A stretch of DNA of 64,000 bases from Bradyrhizobium genomosp. I (2014) (GTDB lineage Bacteria; Pseudomonadota; Alphaproteobacteria; Rhizobiales; Xanthobacteraceae). The translations under genes were made by a program, and so were the position numbers. Numbering within the stretch: the stretch's first letter is position 1; each line of letters starts with the position of its first letter. This document shows positions 53,061-62,152 of the stretch, in pieces. Under the pieces are notes generated by a model, which was not told the origin of the DNA, ran no database searches, and saw only the letters and a program-made list of their open reading frames with translations. Location of the stretch: NCBI RefSeq assembly GCF_000261685.1, contig NZ_AJQE01000028.1:1-64000 (forward strand). Direction: 5' to 3'.

Positions 53061-54122
53061 CTAGAAGGCGCCCGCCCCCTCCTTTTCCGGCGCTCGCCGG
53101 TATTCGCCCCTGACGAATTGTTTGCTGACAGCCTGAAACAGCGGCGCGTTCTCCCGGCCAAGACCCGCGAAGACCAGGATGTCGCGCAGCGTTCGCCACC
53201 GACTTTCGTCGTATTCGCCTATTCGGGCGCCAACAGGCAGCACAAGCGACCGCTGCTGCTCCAATTCGAACTTGACGCGCTCAGGAACGAGGCGCGACCG
53301 GTCAAAATCGACAATGATCGGAATCGCCCGGCTGTAGTCGGCATAGGCAAATTGCCACCCCCGAACCAAGCCGTGCAACAGGTCGGCCATTGCGGACGGC
53401 CGGTCTCGAATCAGATCGTTGCTGGCGAAATAAACCTGTCCAGGCACGTGGATTGCGTAGTCCTGAGGTTTCATGACGCTCAATGGGACGTAGTCCGCGC
53501 TTGTCTGGCTGGGCTGCTGATCGATCGGGACAACGATTGCGTCCACGTCCCCGGACCTCAACGCCTGGAAGTTGGCCCGGTCGGGGACTTTGACAATCCG
53601 ACTACGTGGCAATCGAAGCTTGGCCATCATGGCGTCAAAGACGACCTCTGCCTCACTCCCCTCGCGGCAACCGATGCGCTTGCCGATGAGGTCGTCCGGG
53701 CGATGCAAGCCCGACCGCTCCAGCGCAAAAATCGCCACCGAGGTGTCGAGAAAGCTGGCTGCAAAGGCAGTGACAGGAGTCCCCCGCCAAACGGCAAGCA
53801 AGAACTTCTGACCGGTCGTCACCCCGATTGCATTCTCCCGCGCAACCGTTTCGACGAAACCAGGATCGTCTGGAAGGGCTCTCAATGCGACGCCTCGCCT
53901 GAAATAGCCCTCCCTGGCAGCAATCATCTCCCCGGCGAAGCGGGCGGAGTAGGGCCCATCCAGGAAGAAGCCGGCGTGAAACGAGGAATCGGCGGGGGTG
54001 TGGACGGGCGCGACATCAGGAACCAAGGCAAAGACAACAAGGCCGGTCGCGGACAGCGCCGCGAGACCAATCGCCACCCGGCGCGTCACCGTTGATCCCG
54101 ATCGCCGCCGTCGGTGACGCAT
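53061..54122 (-). CDS. Orphan NMT1/ThiY-like substrate-binding protein
   Basis: The 353 aa protein has a basic N-terminus and one hydrophobic segment (VAIGLAALSATGLVVFALVP, about 15-35) that may be a signal or an anchor. A periplasmic binding fold of the NMT1/SsuA type follows: HAGFFLDGPYSARFAGEMIA, GYFRRGVALRALPDD and LIGKRIGCREGSEAEVVFDA. No transporter permease or ATPase gene is near, so it may act as a sensor or an EPS accessory. ATG 54122 is preceded by GAGGAT. It is divergent from the second initiating transferase. Confidence 0.82.
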   Translation of the reverse strand: MRHRRRRSGSTVTRRVAIGLAALSATGLVVFALVPDVAPVHTPADSSFHAGFFLDGPYSARFAGEMIAAREGYFRRGVALRALPDDPGFVETVARENAIGVTTGQKFLLAVWRGTPVTAFAASFLDTSVAIFALERSGLHRPDDLIGKRIGCREGSEAEVVFDAMMAKLRLPRSRIVKVPDRANFQALRSGDVDAIVVPIDQQPSQTSADYVPLSVMKPQDYAIHVPGQVYFASNDLIRDRPSAMADLLHGLVRGWQFAYADYSRAIPIIVDFDRSRLVPERVKFELEQQRSLVLPVGARIGEYDESRWRTLRDILVFAGLGRENAPLFQAVSKQFVRGEYRRAPEKEGAGAF

Positions 54123-54278
54123 GCACGTATCCTCTTCCGACCTTCGAATTTTGTGTTCCAAATGGCAGATTTAGGATAATGAGATCACAAGAAGTAAGGT
54201 TATTTTTTCATTCGTCTTTCGGCTACTGCCTTTCCTGATAGCACCCAACCCGATCTTTCCTTGTCCTGAGTTGATATT

Positions 54279-55778
54279 ATGACAATTGCATCGGCTCGCC
54301 CGACCTCCGCCGCGGACAGTCCGGTAGAAATTCACGTGCTCGACGAGGCGAATCCGGCACGCGCAAGTTTAGCAGTGAGATGGTGGCGACCGAACATTGT
54401 TGAACTGCTGGCTCTTGTGGCCGACGCCATCATCATCGTGGCAAGCGGCGCTGGCTGTGCTGCCGGATACCAGATCTATGCGCGGCCGGAGCACGACCAG
54501 CTCGACGTCTACACCGCGCTCAGCCTCGTCGTCGCGCTCAACTTCGTGCTTCTGATCAAGGTTCAGCACGGCTACGCTCTCAAGAACTTTACCGACCTGC
54601 CGCGGCTATTCAAAAAGACACTGGCAACGTGGACCGCCCTGTTCGGCGCGCTGATCGTTATCACCTTTGCGATAAAGGCCAGCAATCAAATCTCGCGCGG
54701 CACGATAATCTCGTTCTACCTGGTCGCGCCAGTTCTGCTTCTGCCGGCGAAGGCAGCCATTGCGCGATTTGTCACGACTGCGTTGCGGAACGGCGGCGCC
54801 TTCGCCAGGCGCCGCGCCGTGGCGATCGCCGAGCGCGGGTTGGCATCATCGGAGGCCATGGCAGAACTCACACAGCATGGCTACCGGATCACGCGGATCA
54901 TGGAGCTCCGCCCGGAGTGTCTGACTTCGCCGTCGTTGATTCCGTCGATCGGTCCGCGCCTTGACGACTTTATCGCCTACGCGCGAGAGAACCAGATCGA
55001 ACAGGTGTTCCTGCTGCTCAGGTGGGATCATTGGCACGCGATCGACATGATCGCGGACGCGATGAGAATCCTTCCGATACCGGTAAATCTCGTCTCCGAT
55101 CCAGACGTCTCGAGGTTCTTGCGCTACCCGGTCGCGACGGCCGGAAGCAGCATGATTGCAGAGATACGGCGCGCACCAATTTCGCGGCAAGAACAGGCTC
55201 TCAAACGCGCGTTCGACCTGATCGGCGCCAGCCTCGGCCTGCTGGTGTTCGCACCGGTCATGCTGATGACCGCGATCCTGATCAAATGCACATCGAGCGG
55301 CCCGGTGCTCTTTCGGCAAACCCGGAACGGCTTCAACGGTCGCGCCTTCAAGATCTACAAGTTTCGGACGATGCGCGTGCTGGAAGATGGGCCGATCATT
55401 CCGCAGGCGCGCAGGAACGATCCTCGCGTAACTCCGGTCGGCAGATGGCTACGCAAGACCTCGATCGACGAACTGCCGCAGCTCTTCAATGTCCTGCTGG
55501 GCGACATGTCGCTGGTCGGCCCCCGCCCCCACGCGGCTGCGCACAACTCGGAGTATGAGCAGGTCATCAGCAACTACGCGTTTCGCCAACACGTTAAACC
55601 AGGCATCACTGGCTGGGCTCAGGTCAACGGCTACCGCGGCGAAACGCTGACCGTCAGTATGATGAAGTCCAGGGTCGACCTGGACCTGTGGTACATCAAC
55701 AACTGGAGCATCTGGCTCGACGCGAAGATCATCTTGCGCACCGTGGTACAAGTGACTCGCGATCCCGTGGCCTATTGA
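54279..55778 (+). CDS. Polyprenyl-phosphate sugar-1-phosphate transferase (initiating enzyme, set 2)
   Basis: The 499 aa enzyme has the same organisation as the one at 42477: N-terminal membrane segments (VELLALVADAIIIVASGAGC), a middle domain, and the C-terminal transferase domain from about 305 (FRQTRNGFNGRAFKIYKFRT, TSIDELPQLFNVLLGDMSLV, GPRPH, ITGWAQVNGYRGET). The catalytic regions are close but the N-terminal halves differ strongly. It should start a second lipid-linked repeat unit, likely glucose- or galactose-1-phosphate. It is divergent from the binding-protein gene, with 156 bp between them. Confidence 0.94.
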   Translation: MTIASARPTSAADSPVEIHVLDEANPARASLAVRWWRPNIVELLALVADAIIIVASGAGCAAGYQIYARPEHDQLDVYTALSLVVALNFVLLIKVQHGYALKNFTDLPRLFKKTLATWTALFGALIVITFAIKASNQISRGTIISFYLVAPVLLLPAKAAIARFVTTALRNGGAFARRRAVAIAERGLASSEAMAELTQHGYRITRIMELRPECLTSPSLIPSIGPRLDDFIAYARENQIEQVFLLLRWDHWHAIDMIADAMRILPIPVNLVSDPDVSRFLRYPVATAGSSMIAEIRRAPISRQEQALKRAFDLIGASLGLLVFAPVMLMTAILIKCTSSGPVLFRQTRNGFNGRAFKIYKFRTMRVLEDGPIIPQARRNDPRVTPVGRWLRKTSIDELPQLFNVLLGDMSLVGPRPHAAAHNSEYEQVISNYAFRQHVKPGITGWAQVNGYRGETLTVSMMKSRVDLDLWYINNWSIWLDAKIILRTVVQVTRDPVAY

Positions 55779-56009
55779 TGTCTTGCCCCGCTTCCCTCCA
55801 GTAGAGGCAGCCCATTCATCCAGCGATGCTGCCAATCGTATGGGCGCGCGCCCGATCGTGGATTCGTTCACTCAGAATGAGAATTAGGCAATTAACTTTG
55901 TCCTCAAACAAGCTCGCATCAGGGCTCCGCATCATCCTATAACGTTGTGCGATCAGAGCACCACCGCCAAGCCCCAGCGCCCGCCAGCAGCAATCCAGTT
56001 TCAGGAAAG

Positions 56010-57230
56010 ATGAAAACCTACCTCATCAAATATTTCGTCCTGGGCAGCGAGCAGGTCATCTTCAGCTTCTCCAATTTCTTCTACCTGGCGGTGATTGCGC
56101 GCCGGCTGCCGCTGGCCGAATTCGCCGAGCTGAGCCTTGGATATACCTGCTATCTCATTCTCATTGGCGCTCATCACGCGGTCATCTGCGATCCCATCAT
56201 CGCGACCGGAATCAGCGCACAGGCCAGTCAACAATCATTGTTGCGGCGCCTGTGGACGGTCAATGTATCCTTTGGCTGCCTGGCACTGGCCGCAGGATGC
56301 GCACTCGTCTTGAACAGCAGCACTCACGAGGTGCAAACGCTCACAGTTGTTGCTCTAGCTTGCCTGTTCTTCAGCTTTGCCGGTCCGGTCCAGTTCGTTC
56401 GGCGAATTATGCACATTCAGGGACACGTGCAAGCCTCCGCCATCGCAGCAGCGGCTTACGCAACTGTCCTGATCGGGTCAGCCTGGATGCTGCCCCACGT
56501 CAATCTGGAATCGCACTTTGCATATACCGTACCCTTCATCCTCGGCAATCTGGTCTTCCTTGTCTCAGCTTGGCGAAACATCCCTCACAAGCTCAACGAC
56601 AGCCAGAACATCTCCCTGAAGTCCCATTTCCGGGCGGGGTACTCGTTCCTGATCAACAACCTCCTCGGCCTCGCGACGACAAATGTCTATCCGTTCGTGT
56701 TCGTGTTTCTGAACTCGCCCGAAGCCGTTGCAAGCTATCGACTGATGTTCGCCGTGATAGCTCCATTCGCTCAGTTGCTTGGCGGGCTCTCAGGATTCAT
56801 CACGCCGCGCATTGCGGTCGCGAAGATCAGCCAGATTGAAACCCCTCACCTGCTCATCCTGACTCTGATCGTCTTCGCTCCGCTTCCGTTGGCCGTGATG
56901 GCAATCTGGTTCGGCAACGACGCGGCCTCTCTCATCTTCGGAGCCAAGTATGCCGCACTCGGAGGTTCCATCCCAGTTGCATTGATCTCGACGAGCTTCG
57001 CCCTCGCACTTGCCACCGTGAGCATGTGGCTGAGGGCCAATCAGCGGCTGGGCCTGATGCAGGCCGGCAGCTTGATCGCCGCGGCGATAACCGCCGTCAT
57101 CGCGATCCCCAGTTGCCTGGCCCTTGGAGTTACCGGCGCGTTCGTCTCCCTGGCGATTGCCAATGGCGCCGCGGCGCTTTGGGTAGCATTCAAGGGAGCC
57201 TCGGGCCGTATCCGAACGCAGCCCGGTTAA
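56010..57230 (+). CDS. Wzx-like flippase (set 2)
   Basis: The 406 aa protein has about 12 hydrophobic segments (YFVLGSEQVIFSFSNFFYLA, FRAGYSFLINNLLGLATTNV), as in MOP polysaccharide flippases. It is shorter than the other two and shares little direct sequence with them. ATG 56010 has AGGA just upstream; a GTG at 55947 would add 21 polar residues. It follows the second initiating transferase by 231 bp on the same strand and converges on the polymerase gene with a 4-bp gap. Confidence 0.82.
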   Translation: MKTYLIKYFVLGSEQVIFSFSNFFYLAVIARRLPLAEFAELSLGYTCYLILIGAHHAVICDPIIATGISAQASQQSLLRRLWTVNVSFGCLALAAGCALVLNSSTHEVQTLTVVALACLFFSFAGPVQFVRRIMHIQGHVQASAIAAAAYATVLIGSAWMLPHVNLESHFAYTVPFILGNLVFLVSAWRNIPHKLNDSQNISLKSHFRAGYSFLINNLLGLATTNVYPFVFVFLNSPEAVASYRLMFAVIAPFAQLLGGLSGFITPRIAVAKISQIETPHLLILTLIVFAPLPLAVMAIWFGNDAASLIFGAKYAALGGSIPVALISTSFALALATVSMWLRANQRLGLMQAGSLIAAAITAVIAIPSCLALGVTGAFVSLAIANGAAALWVAFKGASGRIRTQPG

Positions 57231-57234
57231 CCTC

Positions 57235-58686
57235 TCACTTCTGCGACGTCTCGGGCATCGACCCGCGGCGAATTGAGGGGGGTGCAGGAACATAGACAGC
57301 GCGTTTGGTGAGGAGGAGCATGACCGCCGAAGCCATGACGGTAGAGCTATGGATTGCCCATTCCGACCACCCCACTTGAAACGGGCCGCGGAGCAAGATC
57401 ATGCAAAGCATCGGCGAAAGACAGAGAATGAAGTACAGCGGCGACAGCCTTTGGGCAGTGAGGCCGCGACGTTCTACCCGATCGAGAACATAGACGATCG
57501 CGACAGACATCAGCATCGCCCCAACAATCCCGAAGCTGAAATAGCCTTCGATCGGCGGCGGAGCCGAGACGTTGTCGGTGCCGAAGCCTTTCAGGATGAA
57601 GATGTAGTCATGCATGATCTCACCGACCGTTCTTCCCTTCCCGGCCCAAAGATCGCGGGGAACGAAGAACAGCAGTGCGCCCATGATGTTCGATCCCCAT
57701 TCCAGGCCCTTCATTTCGACCCACATGATGGCATAGCAGAACAGATCGAGGCCTGAGAAATCAGGATGAACAAAGAACTGGGAGAACGGCCGCTGATCGA
57801 GAGAGACGTTCGCGTACCGGAAAATGGATCCGAATAGGGGCGACGCCAGCAATCCGGCAAAATAGGTGACGAGAAACAAACGGACGCTTCTTGGGCCAAA
57901 TATCGCAAGCACGCAGAATACAATCAATGTCGAGGAGCGAAAACGCGCAGAAATGAGCGGGTTGTTGATGAAGAGACCCGCCAGAAGCAGAATTGCAAAA
58001 CACGTCACCCAGCCCGTGTTCCGGCGAGTCAAAGCGACACTCGCACCGATGACGGGAGCAACCAGCGTGAATGGCCGGAAGAATGCCGTGACCAGAATGT
58101 TGATCATCTTGCTTTCGCCAACCACCGAACCGAAGGCCTCGCGATTCACCTGAAGCAATGACGAGCCAAGATAACCAACCAATCCCAGCGATACGACGAG
58201 CGAGGCAGCTGCCAAAAGGGTGTAGTTCGGGTTTTGCTCGGCGGCGAGGCTTCTGTCCAGAAACCGGTTATGGCGGGGTTCGGGAGCGCGAAAGGGACGA
58301 TAGATGACGAAGCAGAGGCCCACGATCGTCATGAATGCGCAAAGGACGCTGGCCGGCACAACCAGGCTTACATCAGCCAGAATTGGATCGAAGTCGTTTC
58401 CGATCTGCTGAAGAGGCGCCACGGCCAGAAACAGAAGGTTGAAAACGAAAAAGACGACGAACAGCAAGTAGGATCTGGCCAGGGCGATCTTCAATCCGAA
58501 CAGGGAAACAATCCCGTTCACCCCGAGTATCACTGCTGCGATCGACGATGCACGCGGGTTCGACCAGGCCTGGGTGAACGAAAGGAGCAAGTAGGCTCCG
58601 CCTGAGCCGATCACGACATAGTCGAAGACGCTCTTCGGCGTCACATACAACTGGGAAGCGGCTGCGTTACGCGAGAGCTGGTTCAT
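57235..58686 (-). CDS. Wzy-like oligosaccharide repeat-unit polymerase (set 2)
   Basis: The 483 aa membrane protein has 11-12 hydrophobic segments, a large loop around residues 300-400 (PFSQFFVHPDFSGLDLF...GTDNVSAPPPIEGYFSFG) and GIVGAMLMSVAIVYVLDRVE at the end. This matches repeat-unit polymerases by topology and by the FSFGIVGA segment. It is the second such protein, with no visible similarity to the one at 35688. It is divergent from the GH71-like gene. Confidence 0.75.
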   Translation of the reverse strand: MNQLSRNAAASQLYVTPKSVFDYVVIGSGGAYLLLSFTQAWSNPRASSIAAVILGVNGIVSLFGLKIALARSYLLFVVFFVFNLLFLAVAPLQQIGNDFDPILADVSLVVPASVLCAFMTIVGLCFVIYRPFRAPEPRHNRFLDRSLAAEQNPNYTLLAAASLVVSLGLVGYLGSSLLQVNREAFGSVVGESKMINILVTAFFRPFTLVAPVIGASVALTRRNTGWVTCFAILLLAGLFINNPLISARFRSSTLIVFCVLAIFGPRSVRLFLVTYFAGLLASPLFGSIFRYANVSLDQRPFSQFFVHPDFSGLDLFCYAIMWVEMKGLEWGSNIMGALLFFVPRDLWAGKGRTVGEIMHDYIFILKGFGTDNVSAPPPIEGYFSFGIVGAMLMSVAIVYVLDRVERRGLTAQRLSPLYFILCLSPMLCMILLRGPFQVGWSEWAIHSSTVMASAVMLLLTKRAVYVPAPPSIRRGSMPETSQK

Positions 58687-58845
58687 AACCCAAAAACATC
58701 AGAGTTCGCCGAGCTCCGCGTTGCGGCGCCGGCTCTGGAAAGAGCACATCCCACCGCAGTTTAACCTCGGCGCAGATCGTACAGTACATATCTCGGTCGC
58801 GTTAACGCTTCGAACTCGCTCACCTTGCGGCCAAAACTCAGGTGA

Positions 58846-58873
58846 GATATCCTTGTAATATATAGAAGATATC
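58846..58873. promoter_or_regulatory. Paired GATATC sites in divergent promoter region
   Basis: Two GATATC palindromes (58846-58851 and 58868-58873) are 22 bp apart, two helical turns, around an AT-rich TAATATATAG stretch that could be a -10 region for the GH71-like gene. The layout suggests a dimeric regulator bound on one face. Nothing identifies the regulator. Confidence 0.35.
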
Positions 58874-58942
58874 AACGGAATACTTACTTGAATGCCCTTT
58901 CCCTCGGCCCGGATTTACGAAGACCTTGAGCTGCATGCCCGT

Positions 58943-60355
58943 ATGGACCGGCGTCAGCTTCTTTCCGCCGGCATCCTCCTCGCGGGAGCATCTTCAATGC
59001 CGGCCTCGGCAGTGGCCGCGGCGAGTTCGGGAGCGAAGACGAAGAAAGTTTACGCTCATTGGCATTGGTTTCCGACCTCGTTTGATAACTGGCCGGCGGA
59101 CAAAGATCAGTATGCCGACTATCTGTCGCCAGACGGGTCCCAAGGCAAACTTCGGGCCGAAGGCGGCTTCGTTCGCGAACGGCCCCTGCCTCGACCTCCA
59201 CGCCCGGAGGCAAACTGGGCTGTGCTTGACATGCTTGATGAGATCAAGGCCGCACATCGCATCGGGCTGGATGGCTTCCTGTTCAACATGGGAGGCATAG
59301 ACGACGAATCCCCGTACATGATCCATCTACGCAACATGCTCGAGGCCGCCCGACGGGGCCCGCCGGGATTTGAAGTCATACTATCGATCGATACCGTAAT
59401 TCTGGTGAAGACACCGGTCGATGCGATCGCCGACGCAATCCTCAAGCTGGCGCGGAACTCCCACGTCGCGCGCCAATCGGACGGCCGACTGATCCTGGGG
59501 GCCTTTTCTCCCGAGCAGTGGGACGTTGGCCGATGGAAGGAACTGTTGCAGCGACTGACGGCCGGCGGAGAGAAGGTCTTCTTCTACCCAACATTTCTCG
59601 ATGTGCGCAAAACGATCGATTTCATGGAGTTGATCGATGGTGCATCGATGTGGGGAGTCGACAAATTGAGCGACATCCCTCTCCTCAAGAAAGTGGGAAA
59701 GTTGGCCAAACAGGCTGGGAAGGTCTGGGCATCCGTGGTGTGGCCGCAGGACTTCCGGCCGCACAATCGCTGGTTCTCGGAATGCCACAACAGTGAATTG
59801 TTCCGGGCTTCATGGATCGCGGCAATGGAAATCGGCTCCGACGCGGTCAACATCGCCACCTGGAACGACTATTCCGAAGGATCCGAAATTCGACCGTCCA
59901 CCAGCATTCAGTATGCTTTTTATGATCTCGCTGCGTTCTATATCGCTTGGTTCAAGAACGGCACGATGCCGCCGATCACTGAAGACGTGCTCTACTATTT
60001 TCACCGAATCGAGTCCACCGAGGCGGCCGGGACCGGCTCTGCTCAACCGTTTCGGTTCGCAACAAATTTGGTCAGTCGCTTTGCCGATCCGCCTCAGAAT
60101 GACATCGAGCTGCTTGCGTTCCTGAAGGAGCCGGGCGAGCTCACGATAGCGACCGCGAAGGGCTCAAAGAGCCTGAAGGCGAAAGCTGGAATCACGTCGT
60201 TTCGAACTCCGCTCGTGCCGGGCAAAGTGAGTTTTCGGCTCAGCCGCGGAGACGCCAGCATCATAGACCTGCCGAGCGCGTTCGAAATTCGTGAGACCTC
60301 GGCCTATCAGGATCTGCTGTATCACGGCGGGTCGTCGTCCCGACCGCCGGTCTAG
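58943..60355 (+). CDS. GH71-like hydrolase (alpha-1,3-glucanase type) with Tat-type signal
   Basis: The N-terminus MDRRQLLSAGILLAGASSMP is a twin-arginine type signal. The mature part resembles GH71 endo-alpha-1,3-glucanases: VYAHWHWFPTSFDNWP, GLDGFLFNMGG, VWASVVWPQDFRPHNRWFSE, and the hallmark W307-N-D-Y-S-E312-G. A C-terminal beta domain follows (about 370-470). Length 470 aa. ATG 58943 is chosen; the frame to 58892 adds a non-signal leader. The likely role is cleavage or trimming of the polysaccharide made by set 2, though its linkage is not known. Confidence 0.78.
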   Translation: MDRRQLLSAGILLAGASSMPASAVAAASSGAKTKKVYAHWHWFPTSFDNWPADKDQYADYLSPDGSQGKLRAEGGFVRERPLPRPPRPEANWAVLDMLDEIKAAHRIGLDGFLFNMGGIDDESPYMIHLRNMLEAARRGPPGFEVILSIDTVILVKTPVDAIADAILKLARNSHVARQSDGRLILGAFSPEQWDVGRWKELLQRLTAGGEKVFFYPTFLDVRKTIDFMELIDGASMWGVDKLSDIPLLKKVGKLAKQAGKVWASVVWPQDFRPHNRWFSECHNSELFRASWIAAMEIGSDAVNIATWNDYSEGSEIRPSTSIQYAFYDLAAFYIAWFKNGTMPPITEDVLYYFHRIESTEAAGTGSAQPFRFATNLVSRFADPPQNDIELLAFLKEPGELTIATAKGSKSLKAKAGITSFRTPLVPGKVSFRLSRGDASIIDLPSAFEIRETSAYQDLLYHGGSSSRPPV

Positions 60356-60438
60356 AACATTCCGGTCGTGGTACAGACGAGGACTGCCTGGATATTTGGC
60401 CGTCATTTCTCTTGAGCGCACCAGCGTCAGTGAGTCCC

Positions 60439-61191
60439 ATGCATTCAACTTTCTTCCCGGAATTGGCCGCTGGCGGATTTTCCAGAATCGACGGCACGAT
60501 TGCGTTTTATCAGCGCGTGAATGCCCTCGTGACGCCGAGCACCAGAATGATCGATTTCGGCGCGGGCCGTGGCGCGATCCATGAAGACGCCAGCTCGGAG
60601 TACCGGCGCAATCTCTGCAATTTCAAGGGACGCGTCGCCCAAGTCATCGGATTGGACGTCGACGAAGCCGTCTTCACCAATCCGTCGCTGGACGAGGCGA
60701 TGCTCTTGGATCCGACGGGACGTGCGCCGCTGCCCGCCAATTGCGCCGACATCATCCTGTCGGATTGCACATTCGAGCATATTCCGGATCCGGCTCAGAG
60801 CTCCGCCGAGATGGACAGACTCTTGAAGCCCGGCGGCTGGATCTGCGCGCGAACCCCAAACAGGTACGGCTACATCGCATTGGCCAACCGCCTGATCCCG
60901 AGCGGAATTAGCCGCACCATACTCAGCTCGGCACAACCCGAACGCAAGGATGAGGACATCTTTCCGGCGGTCTATCGTTTGAACACGCCGGCTACGCTGC
61001 GGAGGTATTTTCCACCCGCGCGGTTTGACCATTTTGTATATGCCTGGGATGCGGAGCCAGCCTACCACGCCAACAACCGCAGCATCTACCGTGCATTTCA
61101 ACTCGTTCAGTTTCTTACGCCTGACGCCTTCAAGACGGTCCTGATGGTCTTCATCCGGAAGAAGCTCGACTGTCCGGCGGGAGCCGCCTAG
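60439..61191 (+). CDS. Class I SAM-dependent methyltransferase
   Basis: The 250 aa protein has MIDFGAGRGAIHED as motif I, VIGLDVDEAVF as the acidic loop, DIILSDCTFEHIPDPAQSSA as motif II and LLKPGGWICARTPN as the post-motif. It resembles methyltransferases of polysaccharide clusters and so may O-methylate a sugar residue. ATG 60439 is used; TTG 60412 is possible. It lies 83 bp after the GH71-like gene on the same strand. Confidence 0.87.
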   Translation: MHSTFFPELAAGGFSRIDGTIAFYQRVNALVTPSTRMIDFGAGRGAIHEDASSEYRRNLCNFKGRVAQVIGLDVDEAVFTNPSLDEAMLLDPTGRAPLPANCADIILSDCTFEHIPDPAQSSAEMDRLLKPGGWICARTPNRYGYIALANRLIPSGISRTILSSAQPERKDEDIFPAVYRLNTPATLRRYFPPARFDHFVYAWDAEPAYHANNRSIYRAFQLVQFLTPDAFKTVLMVFIRKKLDCPAGAA

Positions 61192-61309
61192 CTTTTGCGT
61201 TGGTGAATTCGCTTCCTCGAGGCGATACACTGTCGAAATAAACCTTAAAGCCGAGATCTTGACCAAACCGCAGCACTTTCGGTTATTTTGGCTGGCGCGA
61301 GGAACGACT

Positions 61310-61981
61310 ATGCTGAAAATTGTTATTCAAGTTTTATTCCTTTTCTTCCCCTGGAAACTCCGTCGGCTGGTCCTCAACACGATCCCTGGTTTTTCCATCC
61401 ATCGCGACGCGCGGATCGGCCTCTCCTTGATCCTCGCCGACGAATGCATCATGGAAGCGAAGACCTACATCGGTCATCTCAACTATATCGGCCGGCTTGA
61501 TCGGTTGCAGATGGATGAAGATGCGGTCATTGGCAATCTGAACTGGATCGGTGGACTGTCGACTCGCCTCAATTCGCCGGCCTTCCGAACCAGAACGAAG
61601 CGACGTTCGGATCTTATAATGCGCAAAGCCAGTCTGGTGATGAGTCAGCATTACATAGATTGCACAGACCGGATCGAGTTTCGTCAATTCTGCGGTCTCG
61701 CCGGATTCCGCAGCCAGTTGTTGACCCACGGGGTCAATCCAATGTCTGCCCGGCAGACATGCTCTCCTATCACGATAGGAGCCTATACGATGATCGGCAC
61801 CGGCGTGATCATTCTGCAGGGTGTCACGATCCCGGACTATTGCGTTGTGGCTTCGGGTGCCGTTGTAACCCACGTCGCGCCCCAGGAATATTCGATGATC
61901 GGCGGCAATCCGGCGGTTCACCAGCGGGACATCCCCAAGACCGCAAAGATCTTTCACCGGACCGCCTTCACAGTCACGTAA
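61310..61981 (+). CDS. Hexapeptide (left-handed beta-helix) acyltransferase
   Basis: The 223 aa protein starts MLKIVIQVLFLFFPWKLRRL, a hydrophobic leader likely to bind the membrane. Helix repeats follow (ARIGLSLILADECIMEAKTY, and later ITIGAYTMIGTGVIILQGVT). Such enzymes acetylate sugars. ATG 61310 has AGGA upstream; the TTG at 61259 is less likely. The codons at the start are AT-rich compared with the neighbours. It lies between the methyltransferase and a GT4 gene, in one probable unit. Confidence 0.82.
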   Translation: MLKIVIQVLFLFFPWKLRRLVLNTIPGFSIHRDARIGLSLILADECIMEAKTYIGHLNYIGRLDRLQMDEDAVIGNLNWIGGLSTRLNSPAFRTRTKRRSDLIMRKASLVMSQHYIDCTDRIEFRQFCGLAGFRSQLLTHGVNPMSARQTCSPITIGAYTMIGTGVIILQGVTIPDYCVVASGAVVTHVAPQEYSMIGGNPAVHQRDIPKTAKIFHRTAFTVT

Positions 61982-62152
61982 TACTCGGACACGGCTCGTA
62001 GCCGCGTCCGGGCAGGCCCCATGCGTCGCGCACGCTGACCTGGCCTCGACAGTCCGTTGGGCGACATTGGAGATCCGCGGCGCTGTCTCGCCAAAATGCT
62101 GCGCTCGCCATCGACCATGCTTTTGCTGACATGCTGAAGGATCGACGACCTC

